Of a stretch of 64,000 bases of DNA, positions 41,146-51,016 are shown piece by piece. The notes beneath the pieces are model-generated. The model was not told the origin of the DNA. It did no database searches and saw only the letters and a program-made list of their open reading frames with translations. The DNA comes from JAHEJV01 sp964653555 (GTDB lineage: Bacteria > Myxococcota_A > UBA9160 > SMWR01), in contig CAZZFT010000006.1 of NCBI GenBank assembly GCA_964653555.1, positions 1 through 64,000 on the forward strand, given 5' to 3'. Both the position numbers and the translations under genes were made by a program. Position 1 is the stretch's first letter. The number at the start of each line of letters is the position of its first letter.

Positions 41146-42534
41146 TCAGACGGTGACGGTGCCGGAGGCGCCCCGCAACCCCTCCCCCGCCGTGGCCGCC
41201 ACCACCTCGACGATCGCCGCCGTGATTCGCGCGACGTCCTCGGGCTCGGTGACGTAGGGCGGCATCGTGTAGACGAGCCGGCCGAAGGGTCGGATCCAGA
41301 CGCCGGCCTCGACGAAGGCCGGCTGCATCACCCCCATGTCGACGGGCTCGCGCAGCTCGACGACGCCGATCGCGCCGAGCGTGCGCACGTCGGCCACCCC
41401 GGCCAGAGCTCGGCAGGGCGCGAGACCGGCCTCGAGCTCGGCCTCGATGCGGGCCACGTGCTCGCGCCACGGCTGCTCGGCCAGCAGGTCGAGGCTGGCT
41501 CCGGCCGCTGCGCACGCCAGTGGATTGCCCATGAAGGTCGGGCCGTGCATGAACACCCCCGGCTCGCCGGAGGCGATCGCCTCGCACACCGCCCCGCTCG
41601 CGAGCGTCGCCGCCAGGCTCAGCGTCCCCCCGGTCAGCGCCTTGCCGACGCACAGCAGATCGGGGCTCACCCCGGCGTGCTCGCAGGCGAACATCGCTCC
41701 GGTGCGGCCGAAGCCGGTGGCGATCTCGTCGGCGATCCACAGCACGCCGTGCTCGTCGCAGAGGTCGCGCACCCGGCGCAGGAAGTCGGGCGCGTAGAAC
41801 CACATGCCGCCGGCGCCCTGCACCACCGGCTCGAGGATCACCGCGGCGAGCTCCTCCCGATGGGTGGCGATCTTCTCGGAGAGGTCGGCCACGTGCTCGT
41901 CGCTGCACCGCTCGTCGAAGCGACAGCGCGGGCGCTCGGCGAACAGGTGGTCGGGCAGCACGCGCGCGAACAGCCCGTGCATTCCCGTCACCGGGTCGCA
42001 GACCGCCATCGCGCCGAAGGTGTCGCCGTGGTAGCCGCCGCGCAGGGCGAGCAGCCGCTGGCGCCGCGGCTGTCCGCGCGCCTGCCAGTGCTGGATCGCG
42101 AGCTTGATCGCCACCTCCACCGCCACCGAGCCCGAGTCGCACAGGAACACGCGCTCGAGACCGGCGGGAGCCAGCGCCACCAGCCGCTCGCACAGCGACA
42201 CCGCCGGCTCGTGGGTGAGCCCGCCGAACATCACGTGGGGGAGCCGCTCCAGCTGCGCCCGCACGGCGGCCTCGATGTGCGGATGGCGGTAGCCGTGGAT
42301 CGCGGACCACCAGGAGGACATGCCGTCCACCAGCTCGCGGCCGTCGGCCAGGCGCAGGCGCACGCCCTGCGCGCTCTCGACGGCGAAGAGCGGGTCGGCG
42401 GTCGGCGGTGCGTACGGATGCCAAACCGCGCGCCGATCGCGCTCCACCAGCGAGCCCCTCGATTCGTCCACGGCTCCCGACGCTACCCGACCCCGTCCGA
42501 TCCGCCCTATCCCCTCTCCTGGGGTTCGTGACAC
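41146..42534 (-). CDS. bioA: Adenosylmethionine-8-amino-7-oxononanoate aminotransferase
   Basis: A 462-residue PLP enzyme of biotin synthesis (KAPA to DAPA using SAM as amino donor). Seen: ELVDGMSSWWSAIHGYRHPH, VAVEVAIKLAIQHW, RGGYHGDTFGAMAVCDP, EPVVQGAGGMWFY, LWIADEIATGFGRTG, the PLP Lys in LCVGKALTGGTLSLA and VFMHGPTFMGNPLACA. GTG start at 42534. Standing alone without other bio genes. Divergent from the large regulator, 33 bases between starts. Confidence 0.93.
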   Translation of the reverse strand: MSRTPGEGIGRIGRGRVASGAVDESRGSLVERDRRAVWHPYAPPTADPLFAVESAQGVRLRLADGRELVDGMSSWWSAIHGYRHPHIEAAVRAQLERLPHVMFGGLTHEPAVSLCERLVALAPAGLERVFLCDSGSVAVEVAIKLAIQHWQARGQPRRQRLLALRGGYHGDTFGAMAVCDPVTGMHGLFARVLPDHLFAERPRCRFDERCSDEHVADLSEKIATHREELAAVILEPVVQGAGGMWFYAPDFLRRVRDLCDEHGVLWIADEIATGFGRTGAMFACEHAGVSPDLLCVGKALTGGTLSLAATLASGAVCEAIASGEPGVFMHGPTFMGNPLACAAAGASLDLLAEQPWREHVARIEAELEAGLAPCRALAGVADVRTLGAIGVVELREPVDMGVMQPAFVEAGVWIRPFGRLVYTMPPYVTEPEDVARITAAIVEVVAATAGEGLRGASGTVTV

Positions 42535-42567
42535 AATGGGCGAACGACCCCCGCCGCGCGGAATGTG

Positions 42568-45500
42568 ATGCCAAACCGCGAGCTACAGAAACCCACACTC
42601 GTGACCCTTCTCCGGCCCCCCCCCGAGACCGGAGCGCCGCTGCGCATCCGCTTCGGCCGACACCTGCTCGACGAGGCCGAAGGAGCGCTGTACCGCGACG
42701 GCGAGCCCGTCGAGATCGAGCCGAAGCCGCTGGCCGTGCTGACGCTGCTGGCGCGGCGGCGGCCGCACCTGGTCTCCTTCGCGGAGATCCAGCACGGCAT
42801 CTGGCCCGACGTGACCGTCCAGCGCTCGGCGCGCGACCGGGCGATCTCCCAGGCGCGCAGCGCCGTCGACGACGACGGGCGGAGCCAGCACACGATCGCG
42901 ACGCGCCGAGGCCGCGGTCTGTGCTTCGTCGCCGAGGCCACGGAGGTCGGCGCGGAGGACCTGCCGCGCGCCGCGGCCGTCGCGGTGGACCGCCTGCCGC
43001 TGGTGGGACGCGAGGTGGAGCTGGCGCGGCTCGAGGAGTCCGTCGCGGCGGCTGCCGCGGGCGAGGGCGGGGTCGCCTGGATCGAGGGCGAGGCCGGCGT
43101 CGGCAAGACGCGCCTGGCGCGCGAGGTCGCCTCCCGGGCTCGCGAAAGGGGAATGGCCGTGCACTGGGTGCGCGCCGCTCCGGAGCGCGACGAGGCGGAG
43201 CCGCTCTCGCTCTCGCGGCGGACCCTGCGGCAGATCCTCGGCGCAGAACGGGAGCGTCCGGCGCTCCCGGTGTTCGCGCACCTGAAGCCGCTGCTCGCCG
43301 CCCTGGAGGGCGAGGTGTTCGCGAAGGAAGCCACCGTATCCGACGCGGTGCACGCCCGCGCGCGCTGGGAGGACGCGATGGAGCGCTTCCTGGCGACTGA
43401 CGCGATGCAGATCCCGCGGCTGTTCGTGCTCGACGACTACCAGTGGTCCGACCGCGAGACGCTGCGCATCGCCCGCCGGGTGATGCCTCAGCTCACCGAG
43501 GTGCCGTGTCTGATGCTCGTGATCTGGCGCGAGGAGGGCGAGCTCTCCGAGGAGGCGGCGGCGCTGCTCCGGCGCGTGGTTCCGATCGCGCGCTGTCACG
43601 TTCCCCTCCGCGGCCTCCGCGCCCCGGCGATCGCCGCCCTGCTCGAGGCGGCCACCGGCGCGGTGCCGTCGCCGGAGACGGTGGACGCCCTCGCGTTGCG
43701 CAGCGACGGCAATGCGTTCTTCGTCACCGAGCTCGCGCGACTGTGGGTCGACCGCGCGCAAACCGCGGGCGTCGCGGTGTCGGAGCTGGAGCCCGAGATC
43801 CCGCCGACCATCACCCAGGTGCTCGACGAGCGCCTGTCGCGTCTCTCGCCGGAGTGCGTCGCGCTGCTCAAGCTGGCGGCGCGGGTCGGCCGCGACGTGG
43901 ACCTCGACGTCCTGGCGCTCGCCAGCGGACGCGGGCGCGAGAGCGTGTCCCAGGGCGTGCAGGAGGCGATCCGCGCGGGCTTGATGCAGGCCCGGGACGA
44001 CAGCGGGCGCTCGGTCCGCTTCACCCACTGGCTGATGACCGAGCAGCTGGCGCGCCAGGGCGAGCCGCAGCACGAGCGCTGGCACTGGGCCGTCGCCGAG
44101 GCGCTCGAGAGCCTGTTCGGCGACGGCCCCGAGCGCTGGACCGAGATCGCGCGCCATCGCGCGCGCGGTCTCGGCGCGGGCGACCCGGACACGGTCCTGC
44201 GCGCCGCGCTCCGCGCCGCCGAGCGGGCCGACCGCACCCACGCCTACGAGGAGCTCGCCTCCCTGCTCGAGGACGCGCGACGGGCCCAGGCGCTGCTGCC
44301 CGGGACGACGCCCCTCGACCGCGGCGAGCTGGCCCTCCGGCACGGGCGCGCCTGCCTGCGCGCCGGTCGGCGGGCGGACGCGCGCCGCTGCTTCGAGGCC
44401 GCCGCCACCAGCGCCCGGCGCTACGACCTCCCGGAGCTGCTCGCTCGCGCGGCGCTCGGCTTCGCCAAGACCTCCGCGAGCTTCCGGGACGACCAGAAGG
44501 CCGAGCGGGAGCTCGTGGTCGCAGCGCTGGGTCGCCTCGACGAGAGCGAGGGATCGCTGCGCGCGCGGCTGCTGGCCGCGCTTTCCGCGATCCGCGCCAT
44601 CGAGGGCGACAATGCCGCCGCCGAGGGGCTGGCCGGACAGGCGGTGGTGCTGGCGCGCCGCCTGGGCGACGACGCCACCCTGGCCAGCGTGCTGCGTTCG
44701 CGCGACACGGTGCTGCTGCGCAACGTGCTGCGCGCCGACGAACGGATCGAGCACGCCGACGAGAGCTTCGCCTTCGCCCACTGCATCGGCGACGTCCAGC
44801 TCGCTCTCGGCGCTCGCGTGTGCCGCGGCGCCGCCCTGCTGCACCGCGGCGACACCCTGGGCTTCCGCCGCGAGCTGAGCCATTTCCGCCGGCACACCCA
44901 GGATCCGCGCTATCCGCTGATGCGCTTCTTCGCCGAGCTCGCCGAGGTGACGGGGCAGGTGCTCGACGGACACCTGGACGCGGCGGAGCGCACCGCCGAG
45001 GCGGCGCAGCGCATCGGACAGCAGCTGGAGCACGCGGACAGCGCCCGCTACTTCTCGCAACAGATCGATCAGCTGCGCCTGCTCCAGGGCCGCCTCGGCG
45101 AGATGATCGAGCCCCTCTCCGAGGCTGCGGTGGCGAGCGACGGCACGGGCATCCACGCGACGCTCGCCATCGCCGAGGCCTGCGTGGGGCGCCGCTACGA
45201 CGCGTTGCGCAGGACGCGCTCGCTGGTCGACCTGCTCAGCGCCGCCCCGCGCGACGTGGGCTGGCTGAACAGCGCGACGCGGACTGCGCTGGCCGCCGTA
45301 CGCCTGGAGGACATCGAGTCCGCCGAGCGGCTGGCGGCGATGCTGGACCCCTACGCCGGCCACTCGGTGGCGACCTTCGTGATCACCTACGGCGGCTCGG
45401 TCGCCTACTACCTCGGTGAGCTCGCCCGAGTGCGCGGTCGCAACGCCGAGGCTGCGGCGCACCTGGCGAGCGCACGGGAGGTCCACACCGACGGCGGATG

Positions 45501-45708
45501 CCAACCCTGGCTGCTGCTGACCCAGCTCGCCCAGGCGCGCCTGCTCGCGCGCTCCCGGCGCGAGGCGGACCGGATCCGCGGGCTGCAGACTGCGCGCGCC
45601 ATCCTCGCCCACCCGACGGTGTCGCAGATGGCCGAGGTGAGGCGCGAGGCCGGGGCGCTGGCCGAGCTCTTCAGCGATCGCGGCCGCGATCTGGATCCGT
45701 CGGACTGA
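42568..45708 (+). CDS. Large regulator: OmpR-type winged helix, AAA ATPase and TPR region
   Basis: A 1046-residue protein. Residues about 22-120 form an OmpR/CadC-like winged helix (DEAEGALYRDGEPVEIEPKP, AEIQHGIWPDVTVQRSARDR). An AAA_16/STAND-type ATPase follows, with VGREVELARLEES, Walker A EGEAGVGKTRLAREV and Walker B-like RLFVLDDYQWSD. From residue about 500 onward are helical tetratricopeptide-like repeats (RADARRCFEAAATSARRYDL and others). This is the AfsR/MalT-like architecture that integrates ligand signals with transcription. The target genes are unknown; bioA lies divergently. The 3' end overlaps the convergent transporter by 38 bases. Confidence 0.85.
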   Translation: MPNRELQKPTLVTLLRPPPETGAPLRIRFGRHLLDEAEGALYRDGEPVEIEPKPLAVLTLLARRRPHLVSFAEIQHGIWPDVTVQRSARDRAISQARSAVDDDGRSQHTIATRRGRGLCFVAEATEVGAEDLPRAAAVAVDRLPLVGREVELARLEESVAAAAAGEGGVAWIEGEAGVGKTRLAREVASRARERGMAVHWVRAAPERDEAEPLSLSRRTLRQILGAERERPALPVFAHLKPLLAALEGEVFAKEATVSDAVHARARWEDAMERFLATDAMQIPRLFVLDDYQWSDRETLRIARRVMPQLTEVPCLMLVIWREEGELSEEAAALLRRVVPIARCHVPLRGLRAPAIAALLEAATGAVPSPETVDALALRSDGNAFFVTELARLWVDRAQTAGVAVSELEPEIPPTITQVLDERLSRLSPECVALLKLAARVGRDVDLDVLALASGRGRESVSQGVQEAIRAGLMQARDDSGRSVRFTHWLMTEQLARQGEPQHERWHWAVAEALESLFGDGPERWTEIARHRARGLGAGDPDTVLRAALRAAERADRTHAYEELASLLEDARRAQALLPGTTPLDRGELALRHGRACLRAGRRADARRCFEAAATSARRYDLPELLARAALGFAKTSASFRDDQKAERELVVAALGRLDESEGSLRARLLAALSAIRAIEGDNAAAEGLAGQAVVLARRLGDDATLASVLRSRDTVLLRNVLRADERIEHADESFAFAHCIGDVQLALGARVCRGAALLHRGDTLGFRRELSHFRRHTQDPRYPLMRFFAELAEVTGQVLDGHLDAAERTAEAAQRIGQQLEHADSARYFSQQIDQLRLLQGRLGEMIEPLSEAAVASDGTGIHATLAIAEACVGRRYDALRRTRSLVDLLSAAPRDVGWLNSATRTALAAVRLEDIESAERLAAMLDPYAGHSVATFVITYGGSVAYYLGELARVRGRNAEAAAHLASAREVHTDGGCQPWLLLTQLAQARLLARSRREADRIRGLQTARAILAHPTVSQMAEVRREAGALAELFSDRGRDLDPSD

Positions 45709-46591
45709 GGCCCCCGTCCACCGGGCGTACCCGGGCCCGCCGGGCCATCACCGCCAGTGCGGCGATCGGATAGCCGACGGCGACATAGGCGCCGCTGAAC
45801 AGCGCGAGGTCGAGGCGGCCGAGTCCCGACATCGCCACGATCGTCGCGACGGCGATGTTGCGGGTGCCGAACTCGATCAGAAATGCGAAGCGATCGCCCG
45901 GCGGCAACCCGAGCCCACGCGCGAGCCCCCAGCCGATCGCCATCGCACCGATCGTCCAGGCGCCGGCCACGACCAGCCCCGCCGCCGCGTCGGCGAGGCC
46001 CAGATCCCCCGTGTCGGCGAACAGCACTCCGAAGGCGATCAGCGCGGCGATCGCCACCCCCGTCACGCGTTGGAGTCGTGGCCCGTAGCGGGCCACCCAG
46101 TCCGGACGCCGCGCCCGCATCCACATGCCGACAGCGATCGGGATCAGCAGCGAGAACACGAGCTGAGCGGTGAGCATCGCCACCGGCACCTCGACGGCGA
46201 CGTCCTCGCCGAGGAAGACGCGCAGTCCCGCCGCCGTCAGCGGGGGCAGGGTGAAGGTGCACAGCACCGAGGCGAAGGCGGTCAGCGTCACCGACAGGGC
46301 CAGGTTGGCGCGCGCCAGCGCAGTCAGCAGGTTCGAGATGCCCGCGCCTGGAGAGACGGCGACGATCAACGCACCCGCTCCGAACACGGGCGGTGCGTCC
46401 AGCGCCGCCACCACGCCCCAGGTGAGCAGCGGCAGGAGCACGATCTGGCCCACCGTCCCGCCGACCACGGCGCGCGGCGCGGCCGCCACGCGGCGGAAGT
46501 CGGCCGGCGTGAGCTGCAGGCCGACCGTCGTCATCAGCAGGAACAGGACCAGGGGACCGACCCACTGGGTCGCGTCCACGATCGAGGGCAT
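45671..46591 (-). CDS. Bile acid:sodium symporter (BASS) family transporter
   Basis: A 306-residue integral membrane protein with about nine or ten helices. Conserved family parts are GLQLTPADFRRVAAAPRAVV, IVAVSPGAGISNLLTALARA (first unwound crossing helix), ANLALSVTLTAFASVLCTFT and FLIEFGTRNIAVATIVAMS (second crossing helix). It probably takes up an organic anion with Na+. The 3' end overlaps the end of the regulator on the other strand. Confidence 0.85.
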   Translation of the reverse strand: MPSIVDATQWVGPLVLFLLMTTVGLQLTPADFRRVAAAPRAVVGGTVGQIVLLPLLTWGVVAALDAPPVFGAGALIVAVSPGAGISNLLTALARANLALSVTLTAFASVLCTFTLPPLTAAGLRVFLGEDVAVEVPVAMLTAQLVFSLLIPIAVGMWMRARRPDWVARYGPRLQRVTGVAIAALIAFGVLFADTGDLGLADAAAGLVVAGAWTIGAMAIGWGLARGLGLPPGDRFAFLIEFGTRNIAVATIVAMSGLGRLDLALFSGAYVAVGYPIAALAVMARRARVRPVDGGLSPTDPDRGRDR

Positions 46592-46663
46592 CGACCTCTC
46601 GGGACGGGGGCTGCTCCGCGCGAGTCTGCGGCCGCGCCGGGCAGGGGTCAAGCGGTCGAGCGG

Positions 46664-49600
46664 CTACCAGGCGTCGATGCAGGGCCGCTTCTTGACCGTC
46701 CGCGGCGGCGCGGGGGGCAGCGAATCGAGCGCGCGGACGATCCAGCGCCGCGAATCGGCGGGATCGATCACGTCGTCGATCTCGAAGGCGGAGGCGATGC
46801 TCACCGCCTTGCCGTGCTGGTACATGCGATCGACCATCTCCTGGAACAGCGCGCGCCGCTCGGCGGGATCCGCCACCGCCTCGAGCTCGTTGCGGTAGCC
46901 GAGCTTGACCGCGCCCTCGAGTCCCATGCCCCCGAACTCTCCGGTGGGCCAGGCCACGCAGAAGATCGGCGCCTTGAAGCTGCCGCCGGCCATCGCCTGG
47001 GCGCCCAGGCCGTAGCCCTTGCGCAGCACGATCGTGAAGAAGGGCACGCTCAGGCTCGCGCCGGTCAGGAACATGCGCGACGCGTGCCGCACCAAAGCGG
47101 TCTTCTCCACCTCCGGCCCCACCATGATCCCGGGCGTGTCGCACAGGAACAGGATCGGCAGGTCGAAGGCGTCGCACAGTTGCATGAAGCGCGCGGCCTT
47201 GTCCGCGCCCGGACTGTCGATCGCACCGGCGAGGTGCACGGGGTTGTTGGCGACGATGCCCATCGGACGGCCCTCGACGCGCGCCAGCGCCGTCACCATC
47301 CCCGGGCCGAAGGCGCGCCGCAGCTCGAGCACCGAGTCCGTGTCGGCGAGCCCCTCGATCACGCGCCGCACGTCGTACACGCGCAGGCGGTTCTCCGGGA
47401 TCACCTGGCGCAAGAGCCGCGGATCCGGCGCCGATCCACCCGGGACCGCGCCCTGGAAGTAGGCGAGGTAGCGCTTCGCCACGGCGACCGCCTCCGCCTC
47501 GTCCTCGACCGGCAGGTCGACGACCCCGTTCGGGATCTGCACCTCCATCGGCCCCACCTCTTCGGGCCGGAACACGCCGAGGCCTCCGCCCTCGATCATC
47601 GCGGGGCCGCCCATCCCGATGTTCGAGTCGGCGGTCGCGATCACGACGTCGCAGCAACCGAGCAGCGCCGCGTTGCCGGCGAAGCAGCGGCCGGAGTTGA
47701 TGCCCACGAGCGGCACCCAGGCCGACAGCGCGCCCCAGTCCTGGAACGTCGTGCAGTCGAGGCCCGTCACGCCCGCGCCGTCGGTATCACCGGGCCGGCC
47801 GCCGCCGCCCTCGGTGAAGATCACCACCGGCAGGCGCCAGCGCTGGGCCAGCTCGAACAGCCGGTCCTTCTTGCGGTGGTTCTGGAGACCCTGGGTGCCG
47901 GCGAGCACCGTGTAGTCGTAGGAGACCACCAGGGCGCGGGCGCGCTCGCCGCCGAACAGGTCGGCGTTGATCGTGCCGAGACCTCCGACCAGACCGTCGG
48001 CGGGGGTGCGCGCCGCGAGCTCCTCCGCGGTGCGGCGCCGCCGCTGGGCGGCGACCACCAGCGGGCCGTACTCGACGAAGCTGCCCGGGTCGCACAGGTC
48101 CTCGACGTTCTCGCGCGCCGTGCGCTGGCCGGTCTTGCGCCGGCGGGCCACTGCGTCGGGCCGCCGGGCGTCGAGCCCGATCGCGTGGCGCTCGATCACC
48201 TCGGCCAGGTCCGGGCGCACCGCGTCGGGATCGACCGCGGTCACCGCCACCTCCCCGGACTCGGCGACTTCGGCCTCCTCGATCGACACCAGCAGGTGTC
48301 CCTCGAGGACGGTGTCCCCGGCCACCGCGCCCACCTGGAGCACCACGCCGCTGCACGGCGCCTCGAGCACGTGCTCCATCTTCATCGCCTCGAGGACGGC
48401 GAGCGCGCCTCCCGCCACGACCGCGTCGCCCGGAGCCACGGCGATGCTCACGATCGTGCCCTGGAGCGGCGCACGCACCGCGAGCGCCCCCGCCACCTCG
48501 GCGCCGCGCGCCGCGGACCGCGCGCCCGGCGTCTTGCCGTGGACGAGCACGGCCAGCGGGTCACCCCCGTCGATCTGCGCACCGGCCCGTCCGGAGGGCG
48601 AGGGCGCCTGCTCGGGCGCACCCTCCTCCAGATACAGCCGCGCGTGCTCCTCCTCCGCCGACGCGACCAGCTCGGCCGCGTTCTCTTCGACGAAGCGCGT
48701 GGTGACGCGCTGCTCCACCAGCGCCGGGTGGCGCAACAGGGCCTGGAGCAGACCCCGGTTGGTCTCGACACCCTCGATGCGGAGCTCGCACAGCGCCCGG
48801 TAGGCCAGCGCGACCGCGTCCTCGAAGCGCGACGACGGCGAGTGCACGATCACCTTCGCGAGCAGCGAGTCGAAGCGCGGGTTGGTGCGGTAGCCGACGT
48901 GGGCCGCCGTGTCCGTGCGCACGCCCGGTCCACCCGGCGGCTCGAAGGCGGTGAGCACGCCCGAGGCGGGCAGCGGCATGCCGTCCTTCTTGCGCAGCTT
49001 CTCGGTGTTGATCCGAAGCTGGATCGCGTGGCCGCGCGGCGCCGGCGCGCGGTCCGGATCGAAGCCGAGCTCGGCCAGCGTGCGGCCCTCGGCCAGGTCG
49101 AGCTGGAGCGCGACGAGATCGACCCCCATCACCTCCTCGGTGACCGTGTGCTCCACCTGGAGCCGCGCGTTGGCCTCGATGAAGAAGAAGTGCTCGGGCC
49201 GGTCGGCGTCCACCAGGAACTCGACCGTCCCCAGGCTCGTGTAGTCGGCAGCGCGCGCCAGGGCGACGGCCGCGTCCACCAGGCGCGCGCGCAGGGACGG
49301 CGCGAGCCACGGTGCCGGCGCCATCTCGACCAGCTTCTGGTGACGGCGCTGGAGGCTGCACTCGCGCTCGCCGAAGTGCACCACGCAGCCCGAGGCGTCG
49401 CCCGCGACCTGCACCTCGACGTGCCGCGCGCGCGGGAGCCAGCGCTCCACATAGAGCTCGCCGTTGCCGAAGGCGGCCGCGGCCTCGCTCGCGCAGCGCG
49501 CGAAGGCGGCGTCCAGCTCGCCGGGCGCGTGGACGGGCTTCACGCCGCGCCCGCCGCCCCCGGACACCGCCTTGATCATCAGCGAGCCGCCCGCGCCGAG

Positions 49601-50059
49601 CCCCGCGAAGAAGGCGCGCGCCTGCTCGAGCGTCGTCGGGCCGGAGGTGCCCTCGATCACCGGAACACCGCAGCGCTGGGCGAGGCCCCGGGCACGCGCC
49701 TTGTCGCCGAAGAGCTCGAGCGACTCGGGCGACGGACCGACGAACACGAGACCGGCGTCGCCGCAGGCGCGCGCGAAGGCGGCGCTCTCCGAGAGGAAGC
49801 CGTAGCCCGGGTGCACGGCGTCGCAGCCGGCGGCGCGCGCCGCGTCGAGGATCCCCTCCACGTCGAGGTAGGCGGCCGCGCCCTCTCCGCGCAGCGGCTG
49901 GGCCGCATCGGCCTTGCGCGTGTGGAGGGCGTGGGCCTCGTCCTCGGAGTACAGGGCGACGCTGCGCAGGCCGCGCGCCGCTGCGGCCCGCATCACGCGG
50001 ATCGCGATCTCGCCGCGATTGGCGACCAGCAGACTGCGAAGCGGCTTCTCGAGCGGCAT
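46664..50059 (-). CDS. Single-chain acyl-CoA carboxylase (BC-BCCP-CT)
   Basis: A 1131-residue protein carrying all parts of a biotin-dependent carboxylase. Biotin carboxylase 1 to about 460 (LLVANRGEIAIRVMRAAAAR, IKAVSGGGGRGVKPV, FIEANARLQVEHTVTEEVMG). A biotinyl domain with the EAMKMEH site (Lys about 560). A carboxyltransferase from about 640 to the end (TEGGGGRPGDTDG, DSNIGMGGPAMIEGGGLGVF, FLCDTPGIMVGPEVEKTALV). The layout equals the homomeric long-chain acyl-CoA carboxylases rather than two-subunit ACC/PCC. Likely malonyl- or alkylmalonyl-CoA formation, a possible extender supply for the type III PKS nearby (inference). Confidence 0.9.
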   Translation of the reverse strand: MPLEKPLRSLLVANRGEIAIRVMRAAAARGLRSVALYSEDEAHALHTRKADAAQPLRGEGAAAYLDVEGILDAARAAGCDAVHPGYGFLSESAAFARACGDAGLVFVGPSPESLELFGDKARARGLAQRCGVPVIEGTSGPTTLEQARAFFAGLGAGGSLMIKAVSGGGGRGVKPVHAPGELDAAFARCASEAAAAFGNGELYVERWLPRARHVEVQVAGDASGCVVHFGERECSLQRRHQKLVEMAPAPWLAPSLRARLVDAAVALARAADYTSLGTVEFLVDADRPEHFFFIEANARLQVEHTVTEEVMGVDLVALQLDLAEGRTLAELGFDPDRAPAPRGHAIQLRINTEKLRKKDGMPLPASGVLTAFEPPGGPGVRTDTAAHVGYRTNPRFDSLLAKVIVHSPSSRFEDAVALAYRALCELRIEGVETNRGLLQALLRHPALVEQRVTTRFVEENAAELVASAEEEHARLYLEEGAPEQAPSPSGRAGAQIDGGDPLAVLVHGKTPGARSAARGAEVAGALAVRAPLQGTIVSIAVAPGDAVVAGGALAVLEAMKMEHVLEAPCSGVVLQVGAVAGDTVLEGHLLVSIEEAEVAESGEVAVTAVDPDAVRPDLAEVIERHAIGLDARRPDAVARRRKTGQRTARENVEDLCDPGSFVEYGPLVVAAQRRRRTAEELAARTPADGLVGGLGTINADLFGGERARALVVSYDYTVLAGTQGLQNHRKKDRLFELAQRWRLPVVIFTEGGGGRPGDTDGAGVTGLDCTTFQDWGALSAWVPLVGINSGRCFAGNAALLGCCDVVIATADSNIGMGGPAMIEGGGLGVFRPEEVGPMEVQIPNGVVDLPVEDEAEAVAVAKRYLAYFQGAVPGGSAPDPRLLRQVIPENRLRVYDVRRVIEGLADTDSVLELRRAFGPGMVTALARVEGRPMGIVANNPVHLAGAIDSPGADKAARFMQLCDAFDLPILFLCDTPGIMVGPEVEKTALVRHASRMFLTGASLSVPFFTIVLRKGYGLGAQAMAGGSFKAPIFCVAWPTGEFGGMGLEGAVKLGYRNELEAVADPAERRALFQEMVDRMYQHGKAVSIASAFEIDDVIDPADSRRWIVRALDSLPPAPPRTVKKRPCIDAW

Positions 50060-50102
50060 GACACCTCGGCCGGAACGGACCCTCCCGGGCCCGCGCGCGG
50101 CC

Positions 50103-50780
50103 CTAGGAATGCCACATCCGGTCGAGCGCCGCCCCAACGGCCGCTACCGGCTCGCCGAGCATGGAGGGAAGGGCCATGCCCAGGCCGTCGATCACGAACT
50201 GGATGGCGATCGCGGCGATCAGCAGTCCCATCAGCCGACCGACCACGGTCAGCGCGATCGGACCCAGGTACTTCGAGTAGGTGACGGCAACCCAGAACAT
50301 CCCGAAGGTGAGGCCGTAGACGAGAACCACCATCGTCACGAGCAGCCCCACCTGGAGCGCGCCCGCCGCCTCGTTGTGCAGCAGGATGCCGGTCGTGATC
50401 GCCCCCGGCCCGCACAAGAGCGGCACTCCGAGCGGGGTGATCGCCGCGTCGTTCTTCCCGAGCGCCTCGCTGCGCTCCTCTGCGGTGAGCCGGCGGCGCT
50501 CGCCCTCCAGCATCCGGAAGGCGATGCGCAGAATCACGAAGCCCCCCGCGATCTGGAGGGCCGGGACGGAGATGCGCAGCGCCGCGAGCAGGCGCGCGCC
50601 GAGCAGCGCGAAGGCGAGCATCGACGCCAGCGCGACGAGGCAGGCGCGCCTCGCGGTGGCGACCCGATCGGCGGCGTCCTGCTCCTCGGTGAGCGCCAGG
50701 AAGGTGGGCACCGTGGCGAAGGGGCTCAGGATGGCGAACAGGGATCCGAAGGCGAGCAACGCGTAGCTGAGCGGATTCAC
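50103..50780 (-). CDS. MarC family (UPF0056) membrane protein
   Basis: A 225-residue protein, six helices, GTG start at 50780 (VNPLSYALLAFGSLFAILSP). Conserved pieces are LSPFATVPTFLALT, ITPLGVPLLCGPGAITTGIL and VVGRLMGLLIAAIAIQFVID. The function of the family is not settled; it was once linked to antibiotic resistance without proof. Located 43 bases before the carboxylase gene on the same strand. Confidence 0.88.
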   Translation of the reverse strand: MNPLSYALLAFGSLFAILSPFATVPTFLALTEEQDAADRVATARRACLVALASMLAFALLGARLLAALRISVPALQIAGGFVILRIAFRMLEGERRRLTAEERSEALGKNDAAITPLGVPLLCGPGAITTGILLHNEAAGALQVGLLVTMVVLVYGLTFGMFWVAVTYSKYLGPIALTVVGRLMGLLIAAIAIQFVIDGLGMALPSMLGEPVAAVGAALDRMWHS

Positions 50781-51016
50781 GCGCGAAGGGGTAGGACGCG
50801 GAGCCCCCCGGGTCAAACCTCGGGCGCCCTCAATCCGGATGCCGGATCGGCCGATCCGCCATTGGAGCACCTGCATCCCCGGAGACCCGCACCCTGGACG
50901 ATCTCACGACACCCTTCCGGCTCCGCTTCGACCGCAGCCGAGCGCTCGACCTCCCGGCCCAGATCGAGGAGTGCGCCGACTACCTCCAGAACCCGCAGAT
51001 CCTGCTGACCGAGTTC

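Noticed and set aside
46070..50284. Plus-strand frame of about 1400 codons opposite the carboxylase
   Set aside because: Its product is Arg/His/Glu-rich without any family signature, while the minus strand encodes a complete carboxylase.
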